Assembly (NCBI GenBank): GCA_941918925.1
Contig: OW799234.1
Coordinates: forward strand, 115,915,128 to 115,979,127
Direction: 5' to 3'
Length of the DNA stretch: 64,000 bases
From: Phyto melanocephala
Taxonomy: Eukaryota > Arthropoda > Insecta > Diptera > Rhinophoridae
The notes under the pieces are model-generated. The model made no database searches and had not been told where the DNA came from. It saw only the letters and a list, made by a program, of their open reading frames with translations. Made by a program: the position numbers and the translations under genes. Numbering within the stretch: position 1 is the stretch's first letter; the number at the start of each line of letters is the position of its first letter. Positions 20,930-33,614 of the stretch are shown here, piece by piece.

Positions 20930-21900
20930 CAAGCATATACCCGGATATCCCGAAAATCTATAAAGTTGCTCCTATATCTTAGGATAAAAATTCAATAACA
21001 GCCATATCTGCTAACCACAATAAGCAACACATTTAAATAAAATTTGTATGACTAAATTTCATCGTATACGTATAATAACAAATAACTTAGCAACTTTCAA
21101 TATGGTTTTAGAAAAGGATGTGGAACTGAAGAAGTAGTCGTTGTAGTTGTTAATTTCATTTGTAAATATTTGAATGAATTATTAAAGCCCTTGACCTCAT
21201 TGATCATGGTAAATAATTTGCTTCAAAAGCTAAAATTCTATGATATTAACGGGACGGAGTTGCTCTTACTGCGAAGCTATTTAACTAAACGGCAAGAGTT
21301 TCTACTGATTGGTGGTGCTAAAAGCTCATTACGTGCAGTTTTATATGGTGTACCTCAGGGTGTACCAGTTGGCATGTTGTGCGCTCCACGAACCTGGACC
21401 TTACTGGTAAAATACTTATATGTGCAAATAAAATTTGCTTATTTTATCCATACAAAAACGAAACGGTAGTAAAACTTTACATGGAACGCGATGCAGCTTT
21501 GTTATCTAAGTTTGCAGGAGTACGTACACAAAGTTTCCTTTTTTTTATGCAAATAAAACGCAGTTACTAAGATTTAAATCTAGTCGTCATAATAACACAT
21601 TTTTAGTACATGTTGATGGCAGAGAATTTCTTGAAACCGGCTCTATGTGATTCTGGGGTATAATTTAACAAAACAGTCTCATGTGGAATGAACGCCTACA
21701 AGTTTTAGGAACTAAAACTGTATTTTAAAAATAAGTTTGATAAAGGTACTAAGCTTTCAGTTTATAATGCTTTAGTTAATAGCCATTGGAATTATTTAAC
21801 TAAATATTTTGTTATGGTTTCAAGAAGAGTAATGACTTTAAGTCGCTTCAACGTATGCAAAAGAAATTTCTAAAGGTTGTACTCAATCTACCAATAACAC
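20930..21900 (+). pseudogene. Non-LTR reverse transcriptase remnant
   Basis: Readable pieces follow the order of a non-LTR reverse transcriptase. First comes a PDI.KVA...I-like segment (20,945-20,990), then an NFICKYLN segment joined to LTSLIMVNNLLQKLKFYDIN (21,150-21,250) where intact elements have the finger/palm motif with DL.KAFD. Next is LLLLRSYLTKRQEF, then SSLRAVLYGVPQG (21,325-21,360), the conserved GVPQG motif. The catalytic FADD box is not recognisable. Downstream, near 21,760-21,880, SVYNALVNSHWNYL and LQRMQKKFLKVVL resemble the C-terminal region of jockey/CR1-type polyproteins. Frames change several times and stops intervene. Confidence 0.6.
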
Positions 21901-22369
21901 AAACAATTATTTCACTATACATTCAGACATACATATATTGATAAATGTCAGACAGTTTTATATGGCATTTACAAAATGTAACATCTAATATATTTGTTCA
22001 AGTGTTTGCGCAATATTGGACATCATACTATAGATTTGATGAGAAGTAATCATACGATAAATACAAGAAATAATAAAAATTTAGGATACATTTCGTCTAG
22101 GTTTGAAACAACCAAACAACGCGTGGAGTTTATTTTTAATCGTGAATAGAATATCTGTTTTTAAAAGACTTTTTAAACAAAACATTTTGCTACATACTGA
22201 TAAATGAACTTTTTATATAATGATTTTTTCAATAAACCGATCTCCTAACCTCATTTAATTAATTTCTTATATAAGTATATATATGTATGTACGTTTTTGT
22301 TTAACATATAAATTTTAAATTTTATTTTATTTGTCTAACTTTTTTAAGCTTAAACTAATATTTAATTTT

Positions 22370-22661
22370 TAAACAGGCTTGAGTTCACTTTTGAACATTC
22401 TTATAAAAAAATATAATAAAAGAATAAGGTGAAAAAGTATGTTTTATCGACACTAGCCGAGTGGAATGCATTCTCGAAACCAGCTACGGAATTTATCATC
22501 AGCAATCCTTGATCGGTGATTACGTGATTTACTCCCAGGTTTTTTAGTTAATTCAATAATTAATTGAGTTAATTGAGCATTCACCGATCAAACAGCTATC
22601 AAAGATTTTTAAAAAATTCTTTGTAAAATAAGAATGTTTAAAATTAACTCAAGCCTGTTTA
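22370..22661. mobile_element. MITE with about 30-bp inverted ends
   Basis: The left end AAACAGGCTTGAGTTCACTT continues TTGAACATTCTTAT. The right end, read on the complement, is AAACAGGCTTGAGTTAATTT then TAAACATTCTTAT. TA lies at both edges, which would fit a Tc1/mariner-type target. It is 292 bp with no coding capacity. Confidence 0.7.
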
Positions 22662-22872
22662 CAAATTTTACCATTACTTAGTAACATATAAATTTTAAAT
22701 AAATATATTTTTTGTCAACAATGTCTTTTACGCATTGAATTCTATGTCAATATTTTTTTAATTTAATGAAAAAACATCAAATAAATAATATTTTTAATAA
22801 AGGTAATAAAGTTAAAAAAATTAGAAACACTTGTCTGTCTGATTACGTCAAAGACAACTATTCTACATAATA
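22662..22872. other. AT-rich spacer
   Basis: Nothing recognised between the MITE and the HINE terminus. Confidence 0.4.
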
Positions 22873-24025
22873 ACAAGTACGAGCAGTATATTCGGATGTG
22901 TCGAATTTTTTATACCCACCACCAACTATGTTTATTACTTTTAGACTTAAAGAATTTATTATTTTATTATTAACAGTAATCGCTATGGAATAATCGGTTT
23001 ATACTAAAAAAAGATATATAGAAGCAACATTTCATCATCAAACATATAATTATGAAGCTTTTTGGAGGTTTTAAATTGTATTAACAGTAAATTATGTGAG
23101 AAGTGAGCGTATAGGTTGGCGTGTCTTAGTAGTTTCTGCTAATGTCCTTTATTCGAACAAAACCTTTGTGCATAGAGAAATTATATGAAATGATGATTAA
23201 TAGGAGGTGGGCGTTAAAGTGGGTGTGCTACTTTAATTTTCCGTTATTGCAAGTCTTTTGATCAAAGATTGATTCTTAAAAAATTTCAGATTCATTCATC
23301 TAATTTTGACAGTTTTATTACGTTTTAAATTTTAAATAGACCCAAAATATATATAAATTTCGTACTGTATAGATTTATTTAATCTTTAGAAGAAGATGTT
23401 TTTTTTTACTAAAGAAATAAATTTGATAAATTTTATCTTTCTACGTTAATGCGTATCACATTTTATTCGATTTATGATAGAATTTTTTTTACTTGCTCTT
23501 ACCTTACAAGATATAGTCCTCTTCCTAATTGCCCGATTTTATCCGTTTGCAATACCAAATATTGCTGATGAACTAGAAATATTTGTAGGAGCTTTCAACA
23601 AAGGGACTCAATCAGAACTCAGAAAAATTATACCTTATGGGGTTTATAATTAAAATTTTGATCTGCTGCAAACGGAACGACAGAATCAATATACTACCAC
23701 ACCATTTCCTTTGGTGGTTTTTATTAAAAATTTTTATGTTTGTAGTCTTACACGTGTGTAGTTATTTTTTGTTTGTTTTTAGATATTCTTTTTAAACCCT
23801 TTCCCCTTTAACATTCTTTTAAAACGCTAAAAAAAATTAGCCTTATATGTACATATATGAAGTATTGTTTCTCCATTGCCCTATACTATAGTTAGGCACA
23901 ATTGATTTGTCAATCTTATTACTAATAAGGAATAAGTTTATATATCATGCTTTATAATATATGCTTTTCAACGGTTCTCCATATGCAGCCCAATGCAAAG
24001 CCATTGTCAGATCAACATAGTTATC
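22873..24025 (-). mobile_element. HINE (family C), inverted copy, with shared flank
   Basis: The plus-strand start AACAAGTACGAGCAGTATAT, with the diverged hairpin ATTCGGATGTGTCGAAT and TTATACCCACCACC, is the 3' terminus. The body contains GGAGGTGGGCGTTAAAGTGG and ends at the 5' side near 23,730 (ACCATTTCCTTTGGTGG). The 290 bp beyond, including TTACACGTGTGTAG and CCATTGTCAGATCAACAT, are also shared with 13,050-13,360, as noted there. Confidence 0.7.
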
Positions 24026-24679
24026 TTTTTTAATGCATATTGCTGTCACGATTGTCTTGCCCACAGATAAGGTTTTTAAAAAAATATTTTGTGTTTTTTA
24101 TATATTGTGTATTTACACCCCTTATCTGTGGTGCCAAGTCCATTGCCATTCCGTTTGCATTTTTTACAATATTCATTTTCGACCCCTATGGCCCACTGGG
24201 TATTAAGATAAAAAAAATTCTTGTATAAACGACACAAGAAACATCCGTTAATAAACTCGTGTGTCTGTATACGTAAAGGAGAGAGCTTTACTAATGTAAC
24301 AAAAATTATTTTGTGTTTTCCTTTTTTGTTTTGTAAATTTTAATATTTCCTATAAATTTTGTTCGTGATCGGTATGAACCAGAAACGGTATTTGAATACT
24401 TCTGTACAACATTAATAAATGTGAAAATGAACCGTCAGTTTCCTTGCCTTTGGCGCTATCACTTAAATTTATCAGCAATGATGATTTTTTCTCCATTTCG
24501 TTAAGATCAACGACAACGAAATGGCATTTTATTCTATATTTTTTTATTGTTTTCTTTGAATAAAAATAAAAATTTTATATATTTTTTTTAGAACTTAGGT
24601 GCTGATGGAGGAAAAATGTATAAATGTACGATTTCTTAGAGCAATTCACCATCGGTTAAAGAATTATTTAAATTAAAAC
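24026..24679. other. AT-rich stretch with a small HINE scrap
   Basis: A fragment of family A occurs at 24,114-24,190 (CTTATCTGTGGTGCC, CATTCCGTTTGCAT, CATTTTCGACCCC). The remainder shows no coding frame or repeat I can place. Confidence 0.5.
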
Positions 24680-25612
24680 AGTTAGAGAGCTATATTCGGT
24701 AGTGCCAAATCTGATAATAACTTTCACCATAATGTGCATTGGTTATTGACCACATCCTAGCTTAGCCTAGATATCAGATTTCATGTTACACGCCATTTTC
24801 TTTATTATTTGCGACCCCATTTCTTATTTTAAATTTTTACACAGTTGACTGTATTCTACTTGTAAAACTCTTTTATTTAATATGTATTGGGATAAAAACT
24901 TCTCCGCCTCTTTTTTTTAGACGTAATCTTGAGTTTTGTTGCACTTTTTTAATAGAGGTACATTTTGAATTACCAGATATGAACCATATAAAAATTTGCT
25001 GACCGCCATTTTTTAGTAGCGACCATCATGAATTTTAATGTTTTTAAAGTGTAAAGCGCTGATACCCATATGGGCTCTCTCAGTTGTATAGAAACTGAAA
25101 AAAGCGACTTTCGTTTGTAAATTTTAGAAAAACCCGAATCAGTTATATTTCGTTGCTTATATCTCAGTTAGCTTTTAGCCGATTTGTTAGTTTTTCTCAG
25201 AAATAAATTTTACGATCATGCCATATAACGTGTTCAAAAATTATTGAGAAACTTGAACATTATATTACACACGGTCTATGCGATGTCTGGAGGCTTCATA
25301 AAACTGATTACAACATACACAAGGACAGTCGGACATAACAACATCAATTTATACGCTTTTAGAACATACATATGTATATACTTAAGGGGGCACACATTAA
25401 CATTGTAGCATTTTCACACGGAATGACAAACTTATGTACATATACCATTACACTCTCCGTAAAGTTCAAAAAAATCATCATAAAGCTTAATACAAACGTT
25501 GGTTTATTTCCTTTTAATAAATCAGAAAAAAATTATTAGGGCTATTTTAATTAACGTTATAAAAGTTTATTTATTTAGACACACGATAGCTTATTAACAT
25601 TTCTTTTATATT
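24680..25612 (-). mobile_element. HINE copy holding the empty site of the Harbinger-like MITE
   Basis: The 3'-terminal module is diverged (GAGAGCTATATTCGGTAGTGCC near 24,686). The ACGCCATTTTCTTTATTATT block follows, and the 5' side ends with ACACGGAATGACAAACTTAT near 25,419-25,438 and a flank shared with 7,605-7,800. At 25,381 the uninterrupted CTTAAGGGGGCACAC corresponds to the site occupied by the 313-bp MITE in the other copy. Confidence 0.7.
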
Positions 25613-28164
25613 TTATTCAACTCGATATTAACTTATGAATTCTTTTTAAATATGAACATATAAAACAACAACTTCTTGCTGTAGTTTCTATGTATTTAAT
25701 ACTGTGACATGATGTAATACTGTTTGTTGCTGCTCTGACGTAATCGGTTATGTGACAATTAAAAAAAAATTCATTGCTCTATTTCAAACTTTAAGTTCAG
25801 GAATATCTTGATTGGCTGCAAAATAGACAATAGCCAGTATATGTAAGTCTAATACTAAAAAAAAGATAAACAAAATAAAATGCTTTTCTTGCTTTCCTAA
25901 AAACTCCGTAAAAACACGTGACTGAATTTGTTAGAACAACGACGATATATTATTCAGTTGTTTTAAAAATATCCTGAAAGTATGCTTCAATTATGAATTG
26001 TTTATAATTTTAATGTTGCCACCCGCTAAATGTGGCCTCAAAATAGCTAGATATTATACTAAGATACAATTTTAGTGATAATTTGATAAGTATATTCGTA
26101 AATTCCAAATTTTGTTTAAAATTTTAGAGAGAAACGGTTTTCACACTTGAAAATTTAAAAGACAAAAGGCGAAAATTGATTATAAGAGGTAGAAAGAGTG
26201 TGTGAAACACGATTGCCTGGGTTCTACATTTTTTGTGCTCTCTCTACTTTTCTTAATTTTTCTCTGGCTTCACATCATTTTTCTCAACTTTCAAAATTTT
26301 TTTAAATGTTTTTAGGTGTGACTAATATTATTTCTAAAAAATAAAAGTTTTATTCAGCATAATCGTCTCATTGATCGTTTTTTTTTTTGTAGTTTACCCG
26401 ATATAGAGCATTCTTTAAGCCCTGGTATCATTTGAGGATGATCTAGCTATGTCCGTCCGTCTGTCCATTTTTTTTAAAGCTCGATGGAGCTCCAATTTTG
26501 CCAGAATATTTCTTAAATACTTTATAGAGCATTAAATGAATATTGTAGAAATTACAAATGGTATGACAAACTTATACCCTTTTGTATAAAACAGTACAAA
26601 TTTATTTTTCATATGCTCAATTCACAACCTGTAGTAGGAGTCGTAGGTTGTAAGAAATTCATTTCTTCAAATTGAAGAAAAACGGCGATAGTAACTACTT
26701 TTCCATCTGTGATTTATTTATACCACATTCTGTAAATATAGATAAAAATGTTGTAACTGTTGTATAAGAAATAAATGTAGAAATTATCAACAAAATTTGT
26801 GCAACTACTACGACGTACAACACCTACGACAGCTTGTAAATTGTGCAACAATTAAAGTATTTTTTATAAATACAATATACTTATATGTACATACACAGAA
26901 TGCGTTAAGCTTTTAAGGTTTTTAGTTTTTTTTCACAAAAAATGTGTTTGCCATCTTTAAAAGTGTGTTCGATCACGGCTGTTAATGGATAGACTGAATT
27001 TGTCACTATAAAGACAAGTGACATTTAGCATCCATTAGAGGAAAATGTGACATATAATGAAATTGACAGTTAGTTAATGACAAGTGTTTTCAATGCTTCT
27101 TCTTAAATACCAACTGTGTCGACAGTTTATTAAATAAATATTGTTTTAAAATTGTTTGACTCATTAAATAATAGAAAAAATAGAACATGTGTTTTCTTAA
27201 TTTTCTTTAACTTATAATGTTCAATATTTACATATATCAATTATTAATTAACAAATTTTTCACAAAAATAAATTATTTAACTTCGAAGGTAACAAATTAA
27301 TTAAGTAAAACTTAGTCTGATGCAGAATTATATTAATAATTTTCAGGATATTTCCATCAGTCGTTCTCTTAAAAGGCATTTGAATTATTTATAAACTGGT
27401 TCGTTAAGATATAAAAGATCTTGGTCGTTTTAATTACATTCCAATTGCGTTATGTTGATTGTATTTTACATATGACATATCACGTTTGCAATCCATATGT
27501 AATTGCGTCAAAATTGTCATTTTATAGATGGTTTATAATTTATTGCTTTTATGCGAACATGTGTACCTAATTACATCCCGTTTTTTGTGAGAGAATTTTT
27601 GTAATATTAAATTTCAATAACTTGTTCTGTATGCGATTTGAGATAAAAATATATTTGTTTTATATAAGTCTTATAAAATGGATTCAACAAATTATATAAA
27701 AGTATTATCAACACTTTCTTTTAACTTTATAAAAACCTTTCTTTCGTTTTTAAGTTAATTTATTTTGTTTGCTTTATGCTGTTTTGCTAAACATATGTAG
27801 TTCTATGTATATTGTCAAGTACAATTGATGTCAGATATTTTGTCTGATGAAAATTGAAATTTTTTTAAGGCACTTTAAGCAAATATTTTTAAACTGATTA
27901 ATTGCACAAAAAAACCTAAAGAAGTTGAAAATTACGGACCGATCCATCCCTGATATACAAATGTTTATTTCCGTTTGTTAAATTATTTCTTGCTTGAAAC
28001 GCAAACTGAATTCCATTTTGCGAAAGAAAAAAAATTCTTATAAAAATATAATTTAAAGATAATACGATTCTAATAAGATTTATTTGTGTGCGTTGATAAT
28101 ATTCACATATAGATGTCACCTGCACCACAATATAAATTGCATAAATAACCGTTTTATTCTTTTT
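25613..28164. other. AT-rich stretch, mostly unassigned
   Basis: A HINE scrap lies at about 26,395-26,590 (GATGATCTAGCTATGTCCGT, a GTCTGTCC run, and a TAGAAATTACAAATGGTATG segment). The rest has no recognisable gene. Low-complexity A and T runs dominate, with no convincing open frame. Confidence 0.5.
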
Positions 28165-29190
28165 TATATCCGCCACCAAAAAAATGGTGGGGGTATATTC
28201 ATTTTGTCATTCCATTTGTAACACATCGAAATAACAATTTTAGACCCCATAAAGTATATATATTCTGAGTCGGGGTTTAATTTTATGATGATCTAGCTAG
28301 CTGTTCGTCCGTGTGTCCGTCTGTTAAAAGCAGAATAGTGGTCAGACCGAAAAAGCTTGGGGCTCCGAAATATTTGTTATACACAAGGTTTGTAAGGTAA
28401 TGAAAATGGGCTAAATCGGAATATTAGGAAGAGAGTTATAGCCCGTAATGCAAGAATAGGAAAATAAAATCATGTCCTTCCAACATCGAATAAAATGCAA
28501 TTGTGTTCAAACGCATTAACGTAGACTCATAAAATTTCGAATGTATATTTCCTGAGTAAAAAAATATTTTTCCCTGAAAATTGCTTAAATCTTCGAATTA
28601 TACATACATCAAAAGGTACGAAAAATTATACCGCACACTGTATTTTTCGCTATATTTAAAATTAAAATTTAAAAAGGATGTATTATTCTGAAACTTTGCC
28701 AACATTGCTTTTTGGTCAAAGGCTTTTCATTAACGGAAAATAAATGTGGCATGCCCGCCTTTACACCCATCTCCCATATAACTTTTTATCTCAAATTCAT
28801 ATAATTTTTCTATGAATAACAATTTGGAAGAATAAAAGACTATGTTGAAATATCTAAGTTGTATTTATTAACCCATTTTTCATGTAATCTATTGTCATTG
28901 AAATCTAAAACCTCATGGAACCGACTGACTGCTTATATAGTTTTCTAGTCAATGCCATTGTTATGCCAGAAAATAAAGGTGACATGCCCACGTTAACGCT
29001 TATCTCCCATATAACTTAAATTCATATAATTTCTCTATGGACAACGTTTTTGGAATAATAAAGGACTATATTAAAATATCTAAGTTGAATTTATTAACGG
29101 AAGCTATATTGACACGCCTACTTTAACGTTTACTTTAATTGAAAGACTAAATTTACGAAAATATTTTACTAGAATTTTCAAGAAAGTAAT
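28165..29190 (+). mobile_element. HINE (family B), 3'-truncated copy
   Basis: It starts TATATCCGCCACCAAAAAAA, then TTTGTCATTCCATTTG, GACCCCATAAAGTATATATA, GTGTGTCCGTCTG, and GCCCACG/CGCCTACT modules. It ends near 29,190, shortly after the segment TTTACGAAAATATTTTACTA. The hairpin module is missing. It is collinear with 14,094-16,090. Confidence 0.75.
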
Positions 29191-32100
29191 TTTTTTTAAT
29201 TTTTAGAATGTAAAGTAGCAATTATTGAAACACTGCTGCCTATTAACACAGTCATTCAAATGAACAGGATTTTGGTAAACCAATATTTGTAAATGTAGCT
29301 TATTTTGTAAATATGTATATGAAAAGACTTGTTATATTTGTTTTTTAAATTAACGAAAAATAATAATTTCGAAATATTGCCTTTTAAATTTGTGTGTGTA
29401 ATATAATTCGTTACTCCAATTATTGCAATTATTGCGACTATTTGCTTCGACATCAGTTTTTAAATGAATTTATAGTTTCCCATTTAAACGAACAAGAAGT
29501 TTTCATGCAAGTGGTATGCAAAAATTTCAAGCAAGTATTTTAATGTGTAAATGAAGGGTTAATGAATGTGTTTTAAAAAAGTAAATAATGAAATGCCATA
29601 CTTAAGAATGAGTATGAAAAATTACGATTGTATTCAATTTTCAATCTCTGATAAAAATAGCAAAAACAGCTGTTTATATTGGTCATAGACTTTTTTGTAA
29701 TGGTAAAATTTTTTATTTGATTTTTTGACAATCGTACAAAAAATCATCTTATTTTGCTCTGACAAAATCCAGTGAAAGTCCAAAGAGTTGTAGAATATGG
29801 GCTCAAAGTGCCTTTTTTCCAATTGAGTTTACATATGCAATCAGTTAGTGAAGTTCAAGGAAGTATAGAGCACAAAACGTTAAATACCTGCTTCGCTTAG
29901 AACACAAGGGAACTATGAGAATTTATACCACTTGTGCTTCATGTGCATCTGAATGTGACTCATATTATAGCAACAACTATGTTGACTTGAATAACTACAT
30001 TTAAGAAGTAAATCACAAAATTCTACTCTCTAAGCAGTCATTCATGGAGTGTGCCCAACTTTTTTGGAATTTTAAAAATTACTAAAAACAATTCTTTATG
30101 TACCAGAAGATTGAAACAAGCTTGTGACAAATTTAAGCAAAAACTGTATTTTACATAAGTGCAAAATGAGGACTTTATAGTTCTAGAGCTCACGTAAAGA
30201 GTTCTAGAAATAGTGAAACGAGCATCCTAATATCGCAGTGGTTAAGCTTTCACAAGGATGACCTTTTTAACATCTCATACAAAGATAGTCTTACTCCCAC
30301 AACTTTCCCAAAAAACAATATCAAATCAATAAAATTTGAGAATACCAACTATCTCCATGACCTTTCTTTGCTATATCCCACCTATTACATCCCTATAGAA
30401 TTAAAGAAATTCCGGAAAACATCTTAAGCTCGATGACATCATCGAATTTAATTATGACGACAAAAAAATTAAACAAAGAACCATACAACTTTTCTTATAA
30501 ATATATTTTTTTAAAAAACTTAGTCTATGCATTTTTCTAATTAGTTATTAACATCGTTTTAGAGTAAAAGTTAAATTGTTCAGAAGTTTTCAAAAAAGTA
30601 AAAGCACAAGAGATATAAGTGCGACTTTTCTTACTTCTAAAGGTTATTTTTGGTGTTTTTTTTTATACAAGTAAAAGGTAAAATCTTTATATTATATAAG
30701 ATTAAAATTTACATATATCAGAATATCTACTGATGAAAAAAAAAATTTTATTACAATTTAACTTTTACCTCTTTTTTCTTCTTATTAAACCTAAATTACT
30801 TGGAACTTAATTATAAACACCTCAAAAACGCGAATTCGAATGTTTTTTGTAGGGGTTTTCTCGTCTTAATAAACCCATACAATTGACTGCTGTTTAGTTT
30901 CCCGAAATATATAGAAAGAAACAAGTGAAGTTTTCTTGTGCAATATAAAGAACATTGTTCTATAACAGTCCGTAGAAAAAATTTTAAAATTTGCATTTTG
31001 TTACCTTCACTTTAAAATAAGTTTTAAAGTACAAAATGTAAATTATTTGTATTGCTAAAGTAAAAAAATAAAGGAATTTCACGGCGTCATTTACATACAA
31101 ATGTACTAATTACAGTAACCTTCGGTTACATTAAAAAAAGAGACTTATTTATAGTTTGTCCCTTTGTTGAAGGTTAATCAAACAAACTACGTATGGATGC
31201 ATTAAACCATAATCAGTATAAATTCGTAAACATATAATAAAACATCAACGTCTTAATGCGAAATAACAACAATAAAATGCGTTGCATAACAACAGCTCAG
31301 GAAAGGAAAATGATTAAAAAAATCCGTCAACAATAAAACAACAAAATTTCTGACGTCCAACCGAGTTGCTTATGTTTCTTTTGACACAATAAATGAAACT
31401 AATACTGCCAACAACAAAAAACTGAAAATGAGAGAACATTTAAATTTTATTTGTTGAATGTAATTCATCCATCTACATTTATGACAGTACGAAATATAAC
31501 GCATGCAACATGACAAAAAACAATATTTTGTTTCGTTTCTGTTTTCAGCAAACAATATTAAACCATGACGAGGACGATTGCCATCACTATAATATGAAAT
31601 AAAAATTTGGCATCCAAATGGCATGAACTTTCACATGAACAGAGATTTTGTTTGCACAGGATCAATAGCGGAGAACTCAAATATAAACAACATTAATATT
31701 GTCGTGTCACTGCAGCGGCGTCATTGACAGGAATCAAAGGAAAAATTCCTGCAAAAACTACAAGTAGAAATTATGTACGAAATGTGTACTCACGCAAAAG
31801 AATTCTTGGAAAACTTACAATAATGATACTAAACGCGGCTAAATCAGTCTTTGTAAAGGACCAACTAGCAATTTATAAAAAACGTTCATTTGAAACGAGT
31901 GATATAATTTTTTGTTTTACTTTTATATTGTAACAACAGAACACATTTTTTATAAACGCAAAGAATACATCCGGGGTGAAGGACAAAGGTCTTCGTTATT
32001 TTAGACTTTAAGACGGTCTAAAGCAAAGTTACTCCACCGTGGCTTCCGAGATGAAGTCCTCGGAATATACCAATGAAAAGTGTTGTATTTCGAGAGTGTA

Positions 32101-32710
32101 ATCACAAAAGATGGGGAATGGAAATAAAGATTTGTATAACTTCAATACAAATTTTTATACCTTCCCGTTTATTTTTGAAACTTGGCTCTTATTAGAAATG
32201 ATCAAGAGCAAGCTGCAAGTTGTCTTTAAAGCGTTACTCGTATTTAAATTTGTAAGTCAAACAGCACTTTAAATAACGATTTAATGCACGATTTTTTATA
32301 AAAAAAAATGAATAGTAACTTCTTGTAGTATGTATTTTTGGTTAAGCAACCGAAAGATAAACGCAAAACACTAACCGTAAGTAGATTAAATGGTTCTTGT
32401 TAACGATAGTGGCGATTTATTAAAGTCATTAAAAATAAAATTGTTTGGATCCATGCGAGACGAAATTCTTTATACCTCATATACAACATGATTAATTTTC
32501 TTTTTAATATCGACCTGTCATTACTGGCCTTAAAGAAAGCGTGTTAATTCAACAATTTAACCATGTTTAAAATTCTTATATGCAAACACTATTTTCTATG
32601 CCAGGACGACTTTGTCCGGATAAATTTTAAAATTATATTAGTTAAATTGGGAATTTACACCTTTAACTTTGGTGCTTAAAGCTTCAATTTACTTACACTG
32701 TTTGTATCAA
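29191..32710. other. Long AT-rich stretch without a recognised family
   Basis: No HINE or TIR structure was recognised. A possible decayed coding segment lies at 30,168-30,500 and is listed separately. Cysteine-rich codons (reading CASCASEC) occur near 29,940, ahead of it. Other open frames are short and look like chance. Confidence 0.4.
30168..30500 (+). pseudogene. Unidentified coding remnant with a frameshift
   Basis: Without requiring a start codon, about 85 codons stay open from 30,168 to the TAA at 30,425. The stretch includes SILISQWLSFHKDDLFN and LSLLYPTYYIPIELKKF, an amino-acid mix unlike random AT-rich translation. Shifting frame near 30,415 gives a further open stretch, LKLDDIIEFNYDDKKIKQR, ending near 30,500. 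This suggests one frameshift and one stop in an old coding sequence. I do not recognise the protein. It could be a transposon remnant or a host pseudogene. Confidence 0.3.
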
Positions 32711-33349
32711 TCTAATATACAAAATTCTCGTGTCGTGGTGTTTGTGATTAAACTCCTCCGAAATGGCTCGTCCGATTTTCTTGAAATTTTGTGTGCATAT
32801 CGGGTAGGTCTGAGAATCGGTCAATATCTATTTTTCATTCTTCTTAACACCACGAATTTTTTCACGCCCCTCAGGTAGGCCGTACTGCTAGACAGATCTT
32901 CTTGAAATTTTCACATAATATAACTAAGACTCTGGTATGATTAATGGGATACTTTTTTTTACCAAGCCTACTTTAACGCCCACTTTTTTAGTGCAGTTCT
33001 ACAGGTACAAAACAAGAAGAAAAACAAAAAAATAAAAGAAATACCTAAACAGTGTTTGAGCAATAAAAATAACAATCTATTTATGAACTAAACTGCAATT
33101 CAAATTATAAAAATCTATATATATAAAAATACATTAGAAATATACTAAAATTCGTATATTCGGAAAGCGATAACAGTTAGAGTACCCAAATTTTGCACGA
33201 GAAGCTTTGACATCTATATGACTATTTTGATAAGAAATGGATGCTTTAGTAATAGTAGGCGTGTCACTTGCAAAATAAATATATTTTTGAACTATAAAAT
33301 TTTTATTTCATTACGATGGGGGTGGCGAAGCACACCGGGTATTAGCTAG
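32711..33349 (+). mobile_element. Helitron-like non-autonomous element
   Basis: It starts TCTAATATACAAAATTCTCG directly after an A and ends in CTAG directly before a T, preceded by GGCGAAGCACACCGGGTATTAG. TC at the 5' end, CTRR at the 3' end and insertion between A and T are the known hallmarks of Helitrons. A strong 3' hairpin is not obvious. A GCCCACTTT segment near 32,976 suggests a HINE scrap within it. It is non-coding. Confidence 0.6.
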
Positions 33350-33499
33350 TTATAAAATAAACACACAAAAAGGTGCATTAATTGCAGTAAAAGAAACACA
33401 AATAGCAGTGAAAAACAAATAAAACACAAGTTATTTTTATTGAACTAAAAAAATAAGAAATAATTTATAATGCAAAACAAGGTTTGCCGGGCCAGCTAG
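33350..33499 (+). mobile_element. Second Helitron-like 3' end
   Basis: GGTTTGCCGGGCCAGCTAG ends at 33,499 before a T, resembling the previous 3' terminus. Its 5' boundary is unclear and it may be a truncated copy into which the previous element inserted. Confidence 0.4.
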
Positions 33500-33614
33500 T
33501 AAACTTATAATATTTAAATATGTTGAAAAATTGCTTTTAAATTCTCTTGCTATTTTATTGGTGATGACATGTTTCTTCAATTAAAATAATAACACTGTGC
33601 TAGTTGAAAAAACA

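Larger units (their letters stand above)
18790..22270 (+). mobile_element. Decayed HINE plus non-LTR retrotransposon composite, copy 2
   Basis: The first 1.97 kb is a direct repeat of 60-2,012. The copy then continues into reverse transcriptase-like sequence (20,930-21,900). The order of endonuclease-like then reverse transcriptase-like remnants, and the absence of LTRs, fit a jockey/CR1-like non-LTR element. Many stops and frameshifts are present, so it cannot move by itself. Confidence 0.65.

Noticed and set aside
26640..26830. Possible host exon near GTAGGAGTCGTAGG
   Set aside because: The open frames are short, there is no splice signal, and nothing marks this patch as different from its AT-rich neighbours.
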